Positions 12,513-24,929 of a stretch of DNA of 64,000 nt are shown here, piece by piece. Source of the stretch: Penium margaritaceum (Eukaryota > Streptophyta > Zygnematophyceae > Desmidiales > Peniaceae). The notes under the pieces were generated by a model, which did no database searches, was not told the DNA's origin, and saw only the letters and a program-made list of their open reading frames with translations. The position numbers and the translations under genes were made by a program. The stretch covers positions 47,747 to 111,746 of the forward strand of contig SZWC01004882.1 of assembly GCA_023375785.1 (NCBI GenBank), given 5' to 3'. Each line of letters opens with the position of its first letter. Within the stretch, counting starts at the first letter, position 1.

Positions 12513-12514
12513 TA

Positions 12515-15500
12515 ACTAGGATGCAACTAGGGTCTAACTTGGACGCAACTATGGTGCAACTAGGGTGCAACTAGGATGCAAGTAGGTTACAGATAGGGCG
12601 CAACAAGGTCACAATTAGGATGCAACTAGGGTGCATCTAGGGTGTAATTAGGCGATAACTTGGATACAACTAGGCGGTAACTATGGCGCAACTAAGGTGT
12701 AAGTTAATGGCATCTAGGATGCAACTCGGGTACAACTAGGGCACAACTAGGGCACAACTAGGACAAAAAGTTGGACACAATCAGGACACAAATAGGGTGC
12801 AACGAGGGCACAACTAGAGTGTAAGTAGGGGGAAACTAGGGTGCAACTAGTACACAACTAGGGTGCAACTAGGGCATATCTAAGGTGAAAAAATGATACA
12901 ATTAGGGTGCAAATAGGGTGCAATAAGGATGCAAAAAGGGCAAACCTAGGGTGCAACTAGGGTACAACTATGGTATAACTTAGGGCATATCTAGGTAAAA
13001 AATAGGGCGTAACTAGGGCACAACTAGAGCATGATTGAGGTAGAACTAGGACACAACTAGGGTGCAATCACGGAGCAACTAGGTTGCAACTAGGGCTCAA
13101 CCATGGCATTATTGGGGCGCATATAGGATACAAATAGAGCGCAAATATGTCTCAACATGAGCAAAACTATGGTGCGACTAGGGCAAAACTAGGACGCAAC
13201 TAGGCTACAAGTAGGGTGCATCTAGGTCACAGCTAGGTTGTAGCTAGGCTGCAATTAGGGCGCAATTTGGATGCAACCAGGTTATAACTACTGTGCAGTT
13301 AGGGCAAAATTAGTGCGTAAGTAGGACATAACTAGGAATAATCTATGACAAAGCTAAGGTGGAACAAGGCGCAGCTAGGGCACAACTATGGCGCAACTAG
13401 GGTGCAACTACAACACACCGAGGATACAACTAGGACGCAACTAGGTTGAAGCTACGGTGTAACTAGGACGCAAGTAGGGTGCAACTTGGGCATAACTAGG
13501 CCGTAGCTAGGACACAATGAGGATGCGTCTAGGACGCAACTAGGCTACAACTAGGGTGCAAGTAGGATGCAACTAGGACGCAACGAGTGTGTACCTAGGG
13601 TGCAACAAAGCTGCAATTAAGGAAAAACATTTGTGTGCAACCAAGGTACAACTATGGAACAAACAGGGCACAACTAGAACATAACTAGGGTGCAACTAAG
13701 ACTCAAATTGGGCATAAGAGGGGTATAGCCTATGTGCAAATAGGGCATAACAAGGGCACAACTAGAGCACAACTAGGGCGCAACTAGGGCACAACTAGGG
13801 CGCAAGTAGGCCGCAACTAGGACGCAACTATTGCACAACTAGGGCATAACTATGGCAAAACTAGGGCTCAACCAGTGCGCGACTAGGGTGCAACTAGGGC
13901 TTAGCTAGGGCACGACTAAGGTGCAACAAGGGCCACTCTTGGACACAACTAGTGTGCAACGTGGATGCAATTAGGATGAAACTACGATGCAATAAGTGTG
14001 CAACTAGGGTGCATCTAGGGCACAAATAGTGTGCAACTCCGGTGTAACTAGGGCACAACCAGGGTGCAACTAGAGTGCATCTAGGGTGCAACTAGGCCGT
14101 TACATAGATGTAACAAGGATGCAGCTAGGGTACACCTAGGGCACAACTAGGATACAACTGAAGTACATCAAGGAAGCAGCTACGGTGCAACTAGGATACA
14201 ATTAGGGGACAACTAGGATGAAACTAGGGCACAACTAGGCACAACAAGGGTGTAGCAAGGGTGCAATTAGGGTACAACTAGGAGCAACAAGGATGTAACT
14301 AGGACCCAACTAAGGTGTGACGAGGGCACATCAAGGGCAAAACAAGAGAAGAACTAGGGTACAACTAGGGCGCAGCTAGGATATAACTAGGGAAAAAGTA
14401 GGGCACAACTGGAGTGTAACTAGGGCACAACTAGGATGCAACTAGGGAAAAACTCAGGCACAACTGGACTGTAACTAGGGTGCAACTTAGGCATAACTAG
14501 TGCGCCAACTAGAGGACAACTAGGGCATAACTAGGATTCAACTAGGGCACAATTCATGTGCAAATCGGTTGCGACTAGAGTGCAACTAGGGCCCAACTAG
14601 TGCACAACTAAGGCAAAAACAGGGCACGACTAGGGCGCAACTTTGTTCCAACTAGGGTGCAACAAGAGCACAACCATGGCGGAACTAGGGCACAGCTAGG
14701 CTGCAACTAGGGTGAAATATGGGTGCAACTAGGGAACTACTTGGTTGCAGCTAGGCCGCAATTAGGACGCAAATAGGATGCCACTAGGGTGTGTTTCTGC
14801 ACATCTAGGGCACAAATGTTGCATGACTAGGGTGCAACTAGGGCACAAGTAGGGCGTAAGTAGGGTGGAACTTGGGTGCAACTAGGGCACAACTAGGGCA
14901 AAACTAGAATGCAACTAAGGTGCAACTAGGGCACAACTACGCCACAGCTAGGATGCAACTTGGGTGGAACTTGGCTGGAACTAGGGCATAGCGAGTGCAC
15001 GACTAGGGCGTGAATATAGCGCAACTAGGGCATAACTAGTAAGTGACTAGAAGACAGCTAGGGTTAAGCTAGGACGCGGCGAGGGTGCAACAAGGATTCA
15101 ACTAGGGTGCAACTTGGATGCATCTAGGACGCAACCACGGTGCAACTAGGATGCAACTAGAGCGCAACCAGGGCGCAAGTAGGGTACAACTAGGGTGCCA
15201 CCATGGTGCAACCAGGATGCAACTCGGTCACAATTAGGGTGTAACTAGGGCGCATCTAGGGTGTAACTAGGCCGTAACGATGGCACAACTCGGCTGTAAC
15301 TAAAGCGCATCTAGGACGTAACTAGGTTGCAACTAGAACACAACTAGGGTACAACTAGGATGCAACTAGGACACAACTAGGCCACAACTGGGATGCAACT
15401 CGGACACAACTAGGGCGCGACGAGGATGCAACTAGAACACAAATACGCAACACTAGGGTATGACTAGGATGCAACTAGGGTACAACCAGCATGCAACTAG

Positions 15501-18461
15501 GGCACATCAAGGGCACAAATTGGCTGCAACTAGGACAAAACTGGGATGCAACTAGGGTGTCACAAGTGCACAACTAGGACGCAACTGGGGTGCAACTATG
15601 GCGCAACTAAGGCGCCACTACGGTGCAACTAGGCACAAGTAGGGCGTAACTTGCAAGCAACTACGGCATCACTAGGACGCAATTGGGGTGCAACTTGGAT
15701 GTACCTAGGACAAAGCTAGGGCACAACTAGGGTACATCTAGGGTGCAAAGAAGACACAACTAGGGCTCAACTATGATGCAACTAGGAAACTACTAGGACA
15801 CAACTAGGGCGCAACTAGGGCACAAATAGGGCACAGCTAAGGTGTAGCTAGGGTAAAAAGAGGGAACTAGGGAGCAACTAGGGTATGGCTAAGGCGCGAC
15901 GAGGACACCGGTGCGGTACAACTAGGTCGTAACTAGGGCACAAATAGGGCATAACCAGGGCGGAGCTAAGGCCCAACTAGGGTACAACTAGGGCGGAACT
16001 GGGAAGCAATGGGAGCGCAACTAGGGCACAACCCAGATGCATCTAGGGTATAAATTGGGTGCAACTATAGCACAACTAGGGAATGTCTAGGGCACAACTA
16101 GGGTATAACACCGGTGCAACTAGGGAAAAAATAGGGCACAACTAGGATACAACTAGGAAAAAATGAGGGCGCAACTAGGATACACCTAGGGTGGAACTTT
16201 GGCACAACTGGGGCGCATTTGGGGCGAAATTGGGTGGCAACCAGGGCACAACTAGGACACACCTGGGGCGCAACTGGTGCGTAACTAGTACGCATTTGGG
16301 ACCCAACCAGGACACAACTAGGGCACAACTAGGACGCAAGAAGGGCGCAACCAGGCCACAACCAGTGCGCAACCAGTGCACAACTAGGAAGCAACTAGGA
16401 TTCAACTAGGGTGCAACTAGGGAACAACTAGGGCACAACTATGGTGCAAATAGGACGCAAGTAGTGTGCAACTAGGTGCAACTACAACATTTCTGGAACG
16501 CAAGTAGGGCGCAACTAAGCCGCAACTAGGGTACACCCAGGGCACAACTGAGGCACACCTAGGACGTAACCATGGCGCATTCAGGGTGTAACTAGGGCAC
16601 AAAAAGGGTCCAACCAGGACGCAACTAGGGTGCAATTGGGGTGCATCTTGGATGCAACTAGGGTGCAACTTAAATGTAATTAGGATGCAACTAGGGCACA
16701 ACTAGGATGCAAGTAGGGCACAAATTGGACACAACTAGGCCACAACTAGGGTACAACAAGGGCTCAAATAGGACGCAACTAGGACGTACCTGTGGCGTAA
16801 CTACAGCGCAACTAGGGCATGAATAGGGTAAGACTAGGGCGTAACTACGGCAAAACTGGGGTGTAATAGGGGCACAACTAGGGCAGAAAAGGTGTGAATA
16901 GGCCGCAACTAAGGTGTAACTAGGGCACAACTATGGTGCAACTAAGGTGCAACTAGGATGTAACTAGGGTGTAACTAGGACGTAACTAGGGTGTAACTAT
17001 TGTGCAACTAGGGGACAACCAGGGTGCAATGAGGGCGCAAATAGGGTGTAATTAGGGCACAACTCATGCGCAACTAGGACGCAACTAGGACACAGCTATG
17101 GCGTAACTAGATCACACGTAGGATGTAAATGAGGTGCAATAAGGACGCAACTAGGACGCAACAAGTGCGCAAGTAAGGCCCAACTAGGGCAGAACTTAGG
17201 TGCAACTAGGGCATAACTAGTGCGTAGCTTGGGCAAAACTAGGACACAACAGGAGCGTAACTAGGACGCAACTCGGGTGAAATTAGGGTGCAACTAGGTA
17301 AAAACTAGGGCTTAACAAAGAAACAACCATGGTGCAACTAGGGAGCACCTAGGGCGTACCAAGGGTGTATCGAGTGTGTAACCATGGCGCAACTAGGGTG
17401 CAACTAGGGCGCAAAAATGGCTTAACCAGGATGTAACTAGGGTGCAACTAGGGCGCAAGTAGGCCAAGAGAAGGGCAAACATAGGGTGTAACTAGAGCGC
17501 TACTAGGGTGCATCTAGGGCGCAACTAGGGCACAACTAGGGTGTAACTAGGGTGCAACAATGACACAACTTAGGTGCAACAAGGGCACCACTAAAACGCA
17601 ACCAGACCGCAACAAGGGTGCAACTACGGTGCAGCTAGGGCACATCTAGGGGGAAGCTAGGGGGCACCTGGGACACACCTGGGGTGCAACGAGGGCACAC
17701 CTGGGTCATAACTAAGGCGTTACTAGGTTGCAACTAGGGCAGAAAAATCGCATAACTAGGGCAGAACTAGGCCGCAATTGGGACGTAACTAGGATACAAT
17801 TAGAGCGTAACTGGACCATAACCAGGGCACAACCAGGGCATAACTAGGATGTAATTTGGACACAAATAGGGCGTAACCAAGACGTTATAGGGTGCAACTA
17901 GGACGTAACTAGGGCACAACTAGGGTACAACTAGGGTGCAACTAGGGTGCAACTAGGGTGTAACTTGGGTGCATACATGGTAGCATTATGGCACAACTGG
18001 GAAAGAACTAGGATGCAACTAGGGCACAACTACTGTGCAATTATGGCGCAACTAGGGCTCAACTAGTGTGCAACTAGGGTGTAATACGGGTGAAGCTAGG
18101 ACGCAAATTGGACATACCTAGGATGCCATGAGGGTACAAATAGGAGACAACTTGGGCGCAACTAGGGGACAACTTGGGTGTAAACAAGATGAAACTAAGG
18201 ACACAAGCAGGGTGTAACTAGGTCGCAACAAGGGCACAACTAGGTTGCATCTAGTGTGCAACTTAGGTACAACTAGGGCATAACTAGAACGAAACTTGGA
18301 TGCAACTACTGTTCAAACAGGGAACGATTAGTTCGCAACTAGGGTGAAACCAGGGTGCAACTATGGCGCAAGTAGGGTGCAACTAAAGTGAAACTAAGGT
18401 GCAACCAAGGTGTAATTTGGTCACAACTAGAATCCAACTAGGGAGTAGGTGGGGTGTAACT
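12515..18461 (+). repeat. 11-bp tandem array, forward orientation (longest block)
   Basis: About 5.9 kb of forward 11-mers without other insertions, the longest unbroken block in the window. The third to fifth positions vary among GTG, GCA, GCG, ATG, ACA and ACG, while CAACTA is steadier. It ends at the AGGAC target duplication of the Copia that follows. No gene or other element seen. Confidence 0.95.
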
Positions 18462-18466
18462 AGGAC

Positions 18467-19037
18467 TAAGGAGAATGAAACAGTTCTAATGCAACTTGTT
18501 TTGTACAAAATGGTGCAGGTTTGAGTGAGTTACGGTTGGGTAAGTGACGGCCATAGATTATCGTCGCACTAACACCAAGTTGTAGGAGGGGACAGACAAC
18601 TCTATCAGGTGGGACTCGCTAATCGAGCCCACCCATCATTTTCCAAGCACGAGGAAATCCTGCATGCGACTCTAAAACCGGCTCTAGGCTGATTCTCAGT
18701 TTGCGCACAAACTATGCCAGTAAAAAATACCCAGCATCGGCATCGAGGTCTTCTCTAGGTTCTTCGAACACAAGCATTAAGCATGAAGGATCATGAAAAA
18801 GGCAAGACCAAAACTAGGTCACCATAGGCTAGTCCAGCAATAGCCATGGATGAAGAGGATGGAGCTGGGGCATTGCTTTCAAGAGGGAAGCGAGCATAGG
18901 AGGGAGAAGAGCAGATGTGTCGTGTGCCCGATGCTGACGCCCGCACTCACTGTGCGTCGCTTCTGCTCTCTGAGTCAGCATGTCCTGCACACTCATCACC
19001 ACCACAGAGTTGTGCATATGTACAGGGAGGAGTAACA
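18467..19037 (-). repeat. 3' LTR of the 18467-24929 Copia
   Basis: 571 bp, beginning TGTTACTCCTCCC on the minus strand and ending TTCTCCTTA. The partner LTR lacks about 34 bp corresponding to part of 18987-19020 and has many substitutions, so the element is old. The flanking TSD confirms the left edge. Confidence 0.88.
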
Positions 19038-19981
19038 CACCCTCTTGGCCATGTGTGCAAAGGGCGCTCAGCAAAGATGATAAAGTTGTAGTTGAAGTGC
19101 AGTGGAGGGCAATGCTTTGGTGAGGAAGTCCGTCAGTTGTGCATCCACACTGATGGGTTGGACTTGAATGGCTCTTGCCTCTACTGCCTCATGGACTAAT
19201 TGATGTTTGACACTAATATGCTTTTTGCGTGGGTGCAACACATCGTCATTTGTGGCTATGCGGCATGCTGCGGAGCTGTCGTTGTGCAATGGGACGGTGT
19301 GCCCATTCAGACCCAATTCAAGCAGGCGTGCCAGCCAGATGCCCTCACACTCTGCTTCATCCAATGCCATGTACTCTGCTTCTGCAACACTGCGTGCCAC
19401 ACATGACTGGCTTGCACTTTGCCATGACACAACCGTACCCCACAGACAAAGCACATACCTACCATGACTACGGGCCTGGCAGTCTCGCGCATAGTCGCTG
19501 TCACAAAACCCATCCAACAAACGACACAATGTGGGAGCGAAGACCAGACCAAAGCCAACGGTGTCCAGCACATAGCGCAGCAGTTCTAGCAACGCTTTAT
19601 GATGCGCGCTGCAAGGTTGTTGGCCAAACTGGGCCAGCACATTGACTGCACAGGAATTGTCTGGACGTGTGGTGGATGCAAGGTAGGAGAGGTTGCCTGT
19701 AATCTGTCGGTACAGTGTAGGATCACAGTCTGGACTGTATTTAGTGATGCATGCATCCAGTACATGAGTGTACACATCAGGGATCATCGGTGAGTGTTGT
19801 GTTGGAAGGTGATGTAGAAGTTGTTGAAAACGTGCAGTGAGATGTGTGAGAAACCATCCCTGCTGCAATGTGATTGTGCGTGCACTTCTGTCTCTGATGA
19901 TGGTCATGCCCACAATTTACTGGCCTCTCCTAGATCCGTCATGATGTAATGCTGCGTGAGTAGGGCCTTTGTGTGTGTAAT

Positions 19982-19982
<1 letters not shown>

Positions 19983-20044
<62 letters not shown>
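19983..20044. repeat. (GA)n microsatellite inside reverse transcriptase
   Basis: About 31 GA units in a row. On the coding (minus) strand this is TC, read as alternating Leu-Ser within the reverse transcriptase frame just after the YVHD motif. A second GA run at 20262-20295 abuts an assembly gap and is probably the same locus assembled twice. Confidence 0.95.
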
Positions 20045-20046
<2 letters not shown>

Positions 20047-20171
20047 GGGGACAAAACGAGTAGATCATGGACATAGAACAGTAGCACGACGGGTACTCTA
20101 TTGTCCCAGCGTAGGAAGCGGGAGGGATCAAACACACTCTGCGTGAACCCCCCGGTTGTAAGGGTCTGACT

Positions 20172-20261
20172 NNNNNNNNNNNNNNNNNNNNNNNNNNNNN
20201 NNNNNNNNNNNNNNNNNNNNNNNNNNNNNNNNNNNNNNNNNNNNNNNNNNNNNNNNNNNNN
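20172..20261. other. Assembly gap (90 N) with duplicated flanks
   Basis: Ninety N bases. The 129 bases before the gap (20043-20171) recur exactly after it (20295-20423), each copy preceded by a GA run. The simplest reading is one locus assembled twice around an unresolved microsatellite. Confidence 0.95.
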
Positions 20262-20298
<37 letters not shown>

Positions 20299-21290
20299 GG
20301 GGACAAAACGAGTAGATCATGGACATAGAACAGTAGCACGACGGGTACTCTATTGTCCCAGCGTAGGAAGCGGGAGGGATCAAACACACTCTGCGTGAAC
20401 CCCCCGGTTGTAAGGGTCTGACTGATCTCTTTTTTCCAGCACCGTGGTGCTTGATTTAGTCTATAGAGGGCAGTAAGAATCAGACAGACGCAATCTGTTC
20501 CATCCTTAAACCCTTCTGGTTGTTTTACATACAGTTCCTCTTCTAGAGGGCCATTAAAAAATGTGTTCTTGACATCCATTTGATGAATTTCCCAATCTTC
20601 ATGGGCTGCCACACACAACAGTACTTGGCCGGTGCCGTACTTGTCCACTGGGGCATAAGTTTTAGTGAAATCTTGTCCTGGAATTTGATGGAACCCCTTT
20701 CCTACCAGTCTAGCTTTGTACTTTTCGATTAGACCAGCCAGGTTCCTCTTGAGCTTGAAGATCCACTTCACATGGATGGCCTTTCGGCCAGGTGGAAGGG
20801 GTACAAGCTCAAACACCTTATGCTCCAGAAGCGCGTTAATCTCCCACTCAGTTGCATCAGCACGCCCCCTTGCCACAGACAAGGTCAGGGGCTCCACCTG
20901 TTGGTGCTGAGTGGAGTTGGGACCAGCCATGTGATAGAACTGTTGATAACTCACGCGTGGGATGTCCCTCAGATTGCACTTCACCGGTTCTGGTGCCGGT
21001 GTTTTTCCCGAACTCTCGGTTGAGGGATCACTTTGCAGTTCAGGGAGTGCCTGAGGGGCACTTGACTCAGTGCTCGCCAGATCGGTGGGTGTTAGGAGCT
21101 CTCTGGGCACGGATTTGTCCTCATCCCGCCCCTGTGTCACAACGCATGTGGGGACTGTGACTTGCTGTGGGACGAGCACTGGAAAACTCACATAGTGGGG
21201 GTAGTGCTCATAATTGGTCAGGTCGGGCACGTGCCACAAGGTGCGGAATTGCTTGTATGGCAAGTGCTCCAAGAAGAAGGCATTTTGACT

Positions 21291-22800
21291 CTAAAAAAAA
21301 CTGTGACTCATGGGGTCCCAGAACCTCCATGCCTTTGATGCATGTGACACTCGTACAAAGACACACCACCGACCTCTAGGACTCAGCTTGTGTTCATGTT
21401 GTGGCTTGGCGACCCAAATGCAGGCCATGGTGCCCCAGACTTGGGCGGGGCACAGATTCGCTTTTTCCTTCAACCAACGTTCCCAGGGTGTGACCGAGCG
21501 GGGCAGCGGACCTTGTGGGACCATGTTCCACACCCAGGTTATGTACTTCACTGCTTCCTCCCATAACCCAAAGGACAAACCTGATTGACTCAATAGCGTG
21601 CATAGTGCATCACCAAGTATTCTGTGCCATCTCTCAGCTACCCCGTTTTGTTGGGGAGTGTATGGTGCTGTGGTCTCATGTCCTATACCTTGCACCTTGA
21701 GTGCTGCAGTCAGTGGACCCATGAACTCTCCTCCTTTGTCAGTCTGTAGCTTCAACAACTTGTATTTTTTCTACCGTTTTGCAAGGGGTATCTATTCTGT
21801 GATGGCCTGGAGGTGTCTGACTTAGACTTGAGCAGGAATGCCCAGCAAAAGCGACTGAAGTCTTCTGTCAGTGCGAGGACATACTGAGACCCATACTGGA
21901 CTGAGGGTACGGGCATCGGACCTGTCAGATCTGCACGAACCAGTTCTAGCAGTGTAGTGCTGTCCCTGTCTGACTTGGGAAACGTCTGTCTGCGAGCCTT
22001 GCCCTCATGGCACTTCAGACATGTGTCTGCCTTGAGACCACGAGGGCAGTCCTTCAGTGTGATACCGCGTGCCGAGGAGTGCTTTTGCATGTCTGTGATA
22101 AGATCAGTATGGATGTGTGTCAGCCGTCTGTGAAGTAGATCTGTGTGCTTTGCATCAGTCACGGTGACAACATGAGCCTGTGGACGGTGAGAGTGAGTGG
22201 GAACCAAGGGAAAGAGAGTCAAGCAATAGAGCATGTAAGCATGCAAGGGCCCATCCACCAACAAATCCCAAACTGCACCATAAATCATGCATCCTTGCTG
22301 CTGCATCATTGTGGACATGTTGGCTAGGCGATCCAGCTGCCCACAAGAAAACAACTTTACTCGCAACTTAGGCACATACAAGAAACCAGTCAGCCAGATC
22401 ACTCCCCCAGGTACCTGCAATGCCACCTTCCCTACACCCTCCACCGCTAGGACTTCCCCAGAGCCGTTCTTCATATCTTCAACGTCATGCACGGCATACA
22501 ATGATGCAAACAACGACCTGTGCGGGGACATGTGGTGAGATGCAGCAGTCTCATACAACCAAAGATGCATGGGGAGGGAATTTGGTGTGGTAACATACGT
22601 ATGCCCAAGCCACTGAGTTGACGCCTGTGTCGCTGCGATCGGCTCGGGAGACTGGAGCTCCATGGGTGTGGTCCAGCCAACAGGAGGTGTTGGAGCTGGC
22701 TGCTGTGAGCCTGCCATCTCTGAGTAGATACACCATGCCCACGCAGGTGCGGGGACCGGTGTGGCAGAGTACAGCGGCACATAGAATAACCCCTAGTAGT
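21291..22800 (-). pseudogene. Copia protease and integrase remnant
   Basis: Two overlapping frames with a shift near 21752-21758. The upstream frame (to 22780) has a protease-like motif, LYETAASHHMS, in which the catalytic aspartate of the usual LDTGA is glutamate. Then come the zinc-binding part of integrase (LLHRRLTHIH and CLKCHEGKARRQ), ADLTGPMP and LTEDFSRFCW. The downstream frame (21291-21758) carries QTDKGGEF and PYTPQQNGVAERWHR, so both later catalytic residues remain. The D-D-E set is therefore complete but split by the frameshift. Confidence 0.85.
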
Positions 22801-23029
22801 GCGGTGGTGGCCTCTGGTAGAATGGCGATGGTAGTCCCTGGGCCACTAGAGGTGTACGTGGCAACTGCAATTAGGGTGATCCAAACGTGGCTGCTCCAAA
22901 TGGGGCTAGTGTGTATGATCCCATGGGGGCCGACCTCGACCAGGCAGGTGGCTGTAGCTGCTGATCGAGCTGAGGGCAGTGAAAATGCTGCAACTAATAG
23001 GGCTGATGCTATGCTGGCAAGGTCATGAT

Positions 23030-23971
23030 GCGCTACAGCTGGGGGCCCGCCCTCCAGTAGTGTCCAACCTGCCCGCATTAGTTGCAGGTGCATCCTTGTA
23101 CACCCCGACCGCGGCCTCGGCCTCCGCCTGATTGTCCTCCACGGTCCTCTCCACCTCGTCCACCTCCTGTTCTAGAGCCTATAGGTGGGCCTGCCGATGC
23201 ATGGTGAACAAATGCGCTGGCCATGGGGGTCTCAGCCTCTCGTGCCTCCCTGCACAGAATGTCTTTGCAGTGGCGCAGTTCCTTGAAGACATCTTCCAGG
23301 TCTGTGCTCTCAATGTCAATGACACGCAATCTCCTCAACAACACCCTTTGGAACTCCCTGTAGGGTTTGTCAAGATGGAGGAGGACCGGGTCCAACCACT
23401 CCATCACTAAGAAAGACGCATCGAGCCCCAACATCCGGTGACGGATATCCATTGCTACGTACCAGTACACTGCAATGGACGTTCCCGGCTTGGGGTACAG
23501 CCTACACAGTTTGTCATGCAGTGCAATGACCAAGGCCTCATAGGGTCAAGGATCTCTGCAACATGGATTTCCAGGATCTTCGCCCTTTCTGCCAGAGCGG
23601 ATGTAGGGGGTTGCGTAGGCTTGATCGTCGGGCAACGCCAGCATGAGAGCATTGAAGGCGCAAAGGAGTACACGCTTGTTTTCATCATCAGCCGTTGGAG
23701 ACATGTAGACCTCCTCAAAGATGTGCTTGGCTGTCCATGCAAGGAAGATATCCTTCCAAGCAAGGAAGTCTCACGTGTCGAGCAGGGGAGGGGTAAGGTC
23801 CTTTTGTGTCATGACCTTCGTCAGCTCCTCCCATGTTATTGTGGTGGTGGCGGGTTGATTGGAGGGCTGGCTGCCATTGGGGTTTGAGCCAACCCCTTGG
23901 TTTGAGCAACCTTGTGGAGCAGATTCCACATTGCTCATGGCTTCCACCGTTAACCTCCTCACCCTCGGCAA
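23030..23971 (-). pseudogene. Copia Gag remnant
   Basis: Pieces of Gag in shifting frames, read leftwards: TTITWEELTKVMTQKDLTPP, a stop, FLAWKDIFLAWTAKHIF, then a longer frame (23078-23533) with LYPKPGTSIAVYWYVAMDIR, LLRRLRVIDIES and a Gly-Arg-rich tail. A zinc knuckle follows at about 23040-23092 and reads CN, a stop, CGQVGHYWRAG: the spacing is right but a stop and a missing last cysteine destroy it. The start codon cannot be assigned with confidence. Confidence 0.72.
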
Positions 23972-24117
23972 GGAGAGTGATCCCTAGTGCCCTAGTGTTG
24001 CTGATGCTGCTACTGTTGCTGTTGCTGTGGCTTCTGCCTTGGCTACCCCACTCACGGGCGTCTCACGCGATGTGTCAGCTTGGCGGGTACCGCACCCAAG
24101 TTGTGCCCGGGGCGGTG

Positions 24118-24146
24118 CCCGCCATAGGCACCAGGCCTATGGCGGG
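24118..24146 (-). other. Hairpin in the Copia leader
   Basis: A perfect 12-bp inverted repeat (CCCGCCATAGGC with GCCTATGGCGGG, five-base loop) lies between the primer site and Gag. A third partial copy, CCCGCCATAG, follows at 24161-24170. The position fits an RNA dimerisation or packaging structure, but that role is inferred. Confidence 0.5.
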
Positions 24147-24350
24147 TTCGCATAGGCAAACCCGCCATAGCCTATGCAAACTGCGCTTCTCTGGCTCCTC
24201 CCCGACTGCGCTGGGTCTTGCGAGCCCTACATGACCTACTTCGGTGGCCGTGGCCTGCTGCGGCGGCAGAAAACGGAGCCGTTACCGTTCAGGGCCATGC
24301 ATCGATTTCACAGATTTTGCTGGCTATGGATCGCCGCACCCAGCGTACTG

Positions 24351-24363
24351 GGCTTTGTTACCA
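24351..24363 (-). promoter_or_regulatory. Primer-binding site, tRNA-Met 3' end type
   Basis: Directly against the 5' LTR the minus strand reads TGGTAACAAAGCC. The canonical site complementary to the 3' end of initiator tRNA-Met is TGGTATCAGAGCC, so 11 of 13 positions match. This also fixes the inner edge of the LTR. Confidence 0.75.
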
Positions 24364-24929
24364 TAAGCAGAATGACCCGATTCTATTGCAACTTGTTTCA
24401 TAATAAATGTTGCAGCATTGAGTGAGTTAAGGTTGGGTGAGTGAAGGCCATGGTTTGCCGTCGCACTAACACCAGGTCATAGGAGGGGACAGACAACAAC
24501 TATGCAGGGTGGGGCTCACTAATTGCGTCCACCCATCGGCCGGCGAGTGAAACTTGCCAGCGCTGATCTTTCTAGAGTGCAAAAATCCCACGTGCAACTC
24601 TTAAACCTGCTCTAGGACGGTTCCCAGTTTGCGCACTTACTATGCCAGTCAGAAATACCCAGCCACGACTTCGAGGTCTAGTCTAGGTCTTCGAACATAA
24701 ACATTCAGCATGAAGGATCATAGAAAAGGCAAGACTAAACTAGGTCACCATAGGCTAGTCCAGCAATAGCCATGGGTGAAGAAGATTGAGCTAGGGCATT
24801 GCTATTGAGAGGGAATCCAACACAGGTGGGAGAAGAGCAGATGTGTCGTGTGCTTGACGCTGACTCCCGCACTCATTGTGCGTCACCTCCGCTCTCTGAG
24901 CCAGCATGCCTTGACAGGGAGGATTAAGA
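24364..24929 (-). repeat. 5' LTR of the 18467-24929 Copia
   Basis: 566 bp, aligned along its length with 18467-19037. The inner end matches TAAGSAGAATGA in both copies. The outer end reads GGGAGGATTAAGA against GGGAGGAGTAACA in the partner, followed at once by the AGGAC duplication. Confidence 0.88.

Larger units (their letters stand above)
19060..21272 (-). pseudogene. Copia reverse transcriptase and RNase H remnant
   Basis: Read leftwards from 21272. Reverse transcriptase shows KWIFKLKRNLAGLIEKYKAR, HQMDVKNTFFNG (catalytic Asp kept), LYRLNQAPRCW and FYVHDLLVL, where YVDD has become YVHD. The frame then runs into a TC-repeat translated as Leu-Ser repeats, an assembly gap and a duplicate of the same codons. 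It resumes with LLTQHYIMTDLGEASKLW and RNase H: CDSDYARDCQARSHG, AEAEYMAL, NDSSAACRIA and KKHISVKHQLVHE, with DFLTKAL at the end. The RNase H part (19068-19913) is one open frame, unusually clean for an element this old. Confidence 0.87.
18467..24929 (-). mobile_element. Ty1/Copia retrotransposon with both LTRs and TSD, minus strand
   Basis: A complete but decayed Copia element. LTRs lie at 18467-19037 and 24364-24929, and AGGAC is repeated directly outside them (18462-18466 and 24930-24934). Gag, protease, integrase, reverse transcriptase and RNase H follow from right to left. It is not closely related to families A and B: it has different LTRs, a different primer site and diverged proteins. 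A GA/TC microsatellite has expanded inside the reverse transcriptase region. It sits in the 11-bp array; removing it leaves in-phase array sequence. Confidence 0.93.

Noticed and set aside
16098-16930. Cluster of minus-strand repeat proteins in the array
   Set aside because: Overlapping frames on both strands show the same periodic residues; this is repeat translation, as above.
9240-18461. CRISPR-like array
   Set aside because: The period is 11 bp with no unique spacers, no leader and no cas genes, and the context is eukaryotic retrotransposons.
9240-18461. Telomere or interstitial telomeric repeat
   Set aside because: CTAGGG resembles TTAGGG, but the unit is 11 bp with CAACTA and does not match TTTAGGG or TTAGGG repeats.
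19917-21272. A single 451-residue protein across the gap
   Set aside because: It contains translated N bases and a duplicated segment; only the parts on each side are Copia reverse transcriptase.
22551-23093. 180-codon minus-strand frame between Gag and protease of the 18467-24929 Copia
   Set aside because: It is in a different frame from the zinc knuckle and protease motifs and has no domain; most likely a shadow in decayed sequence.
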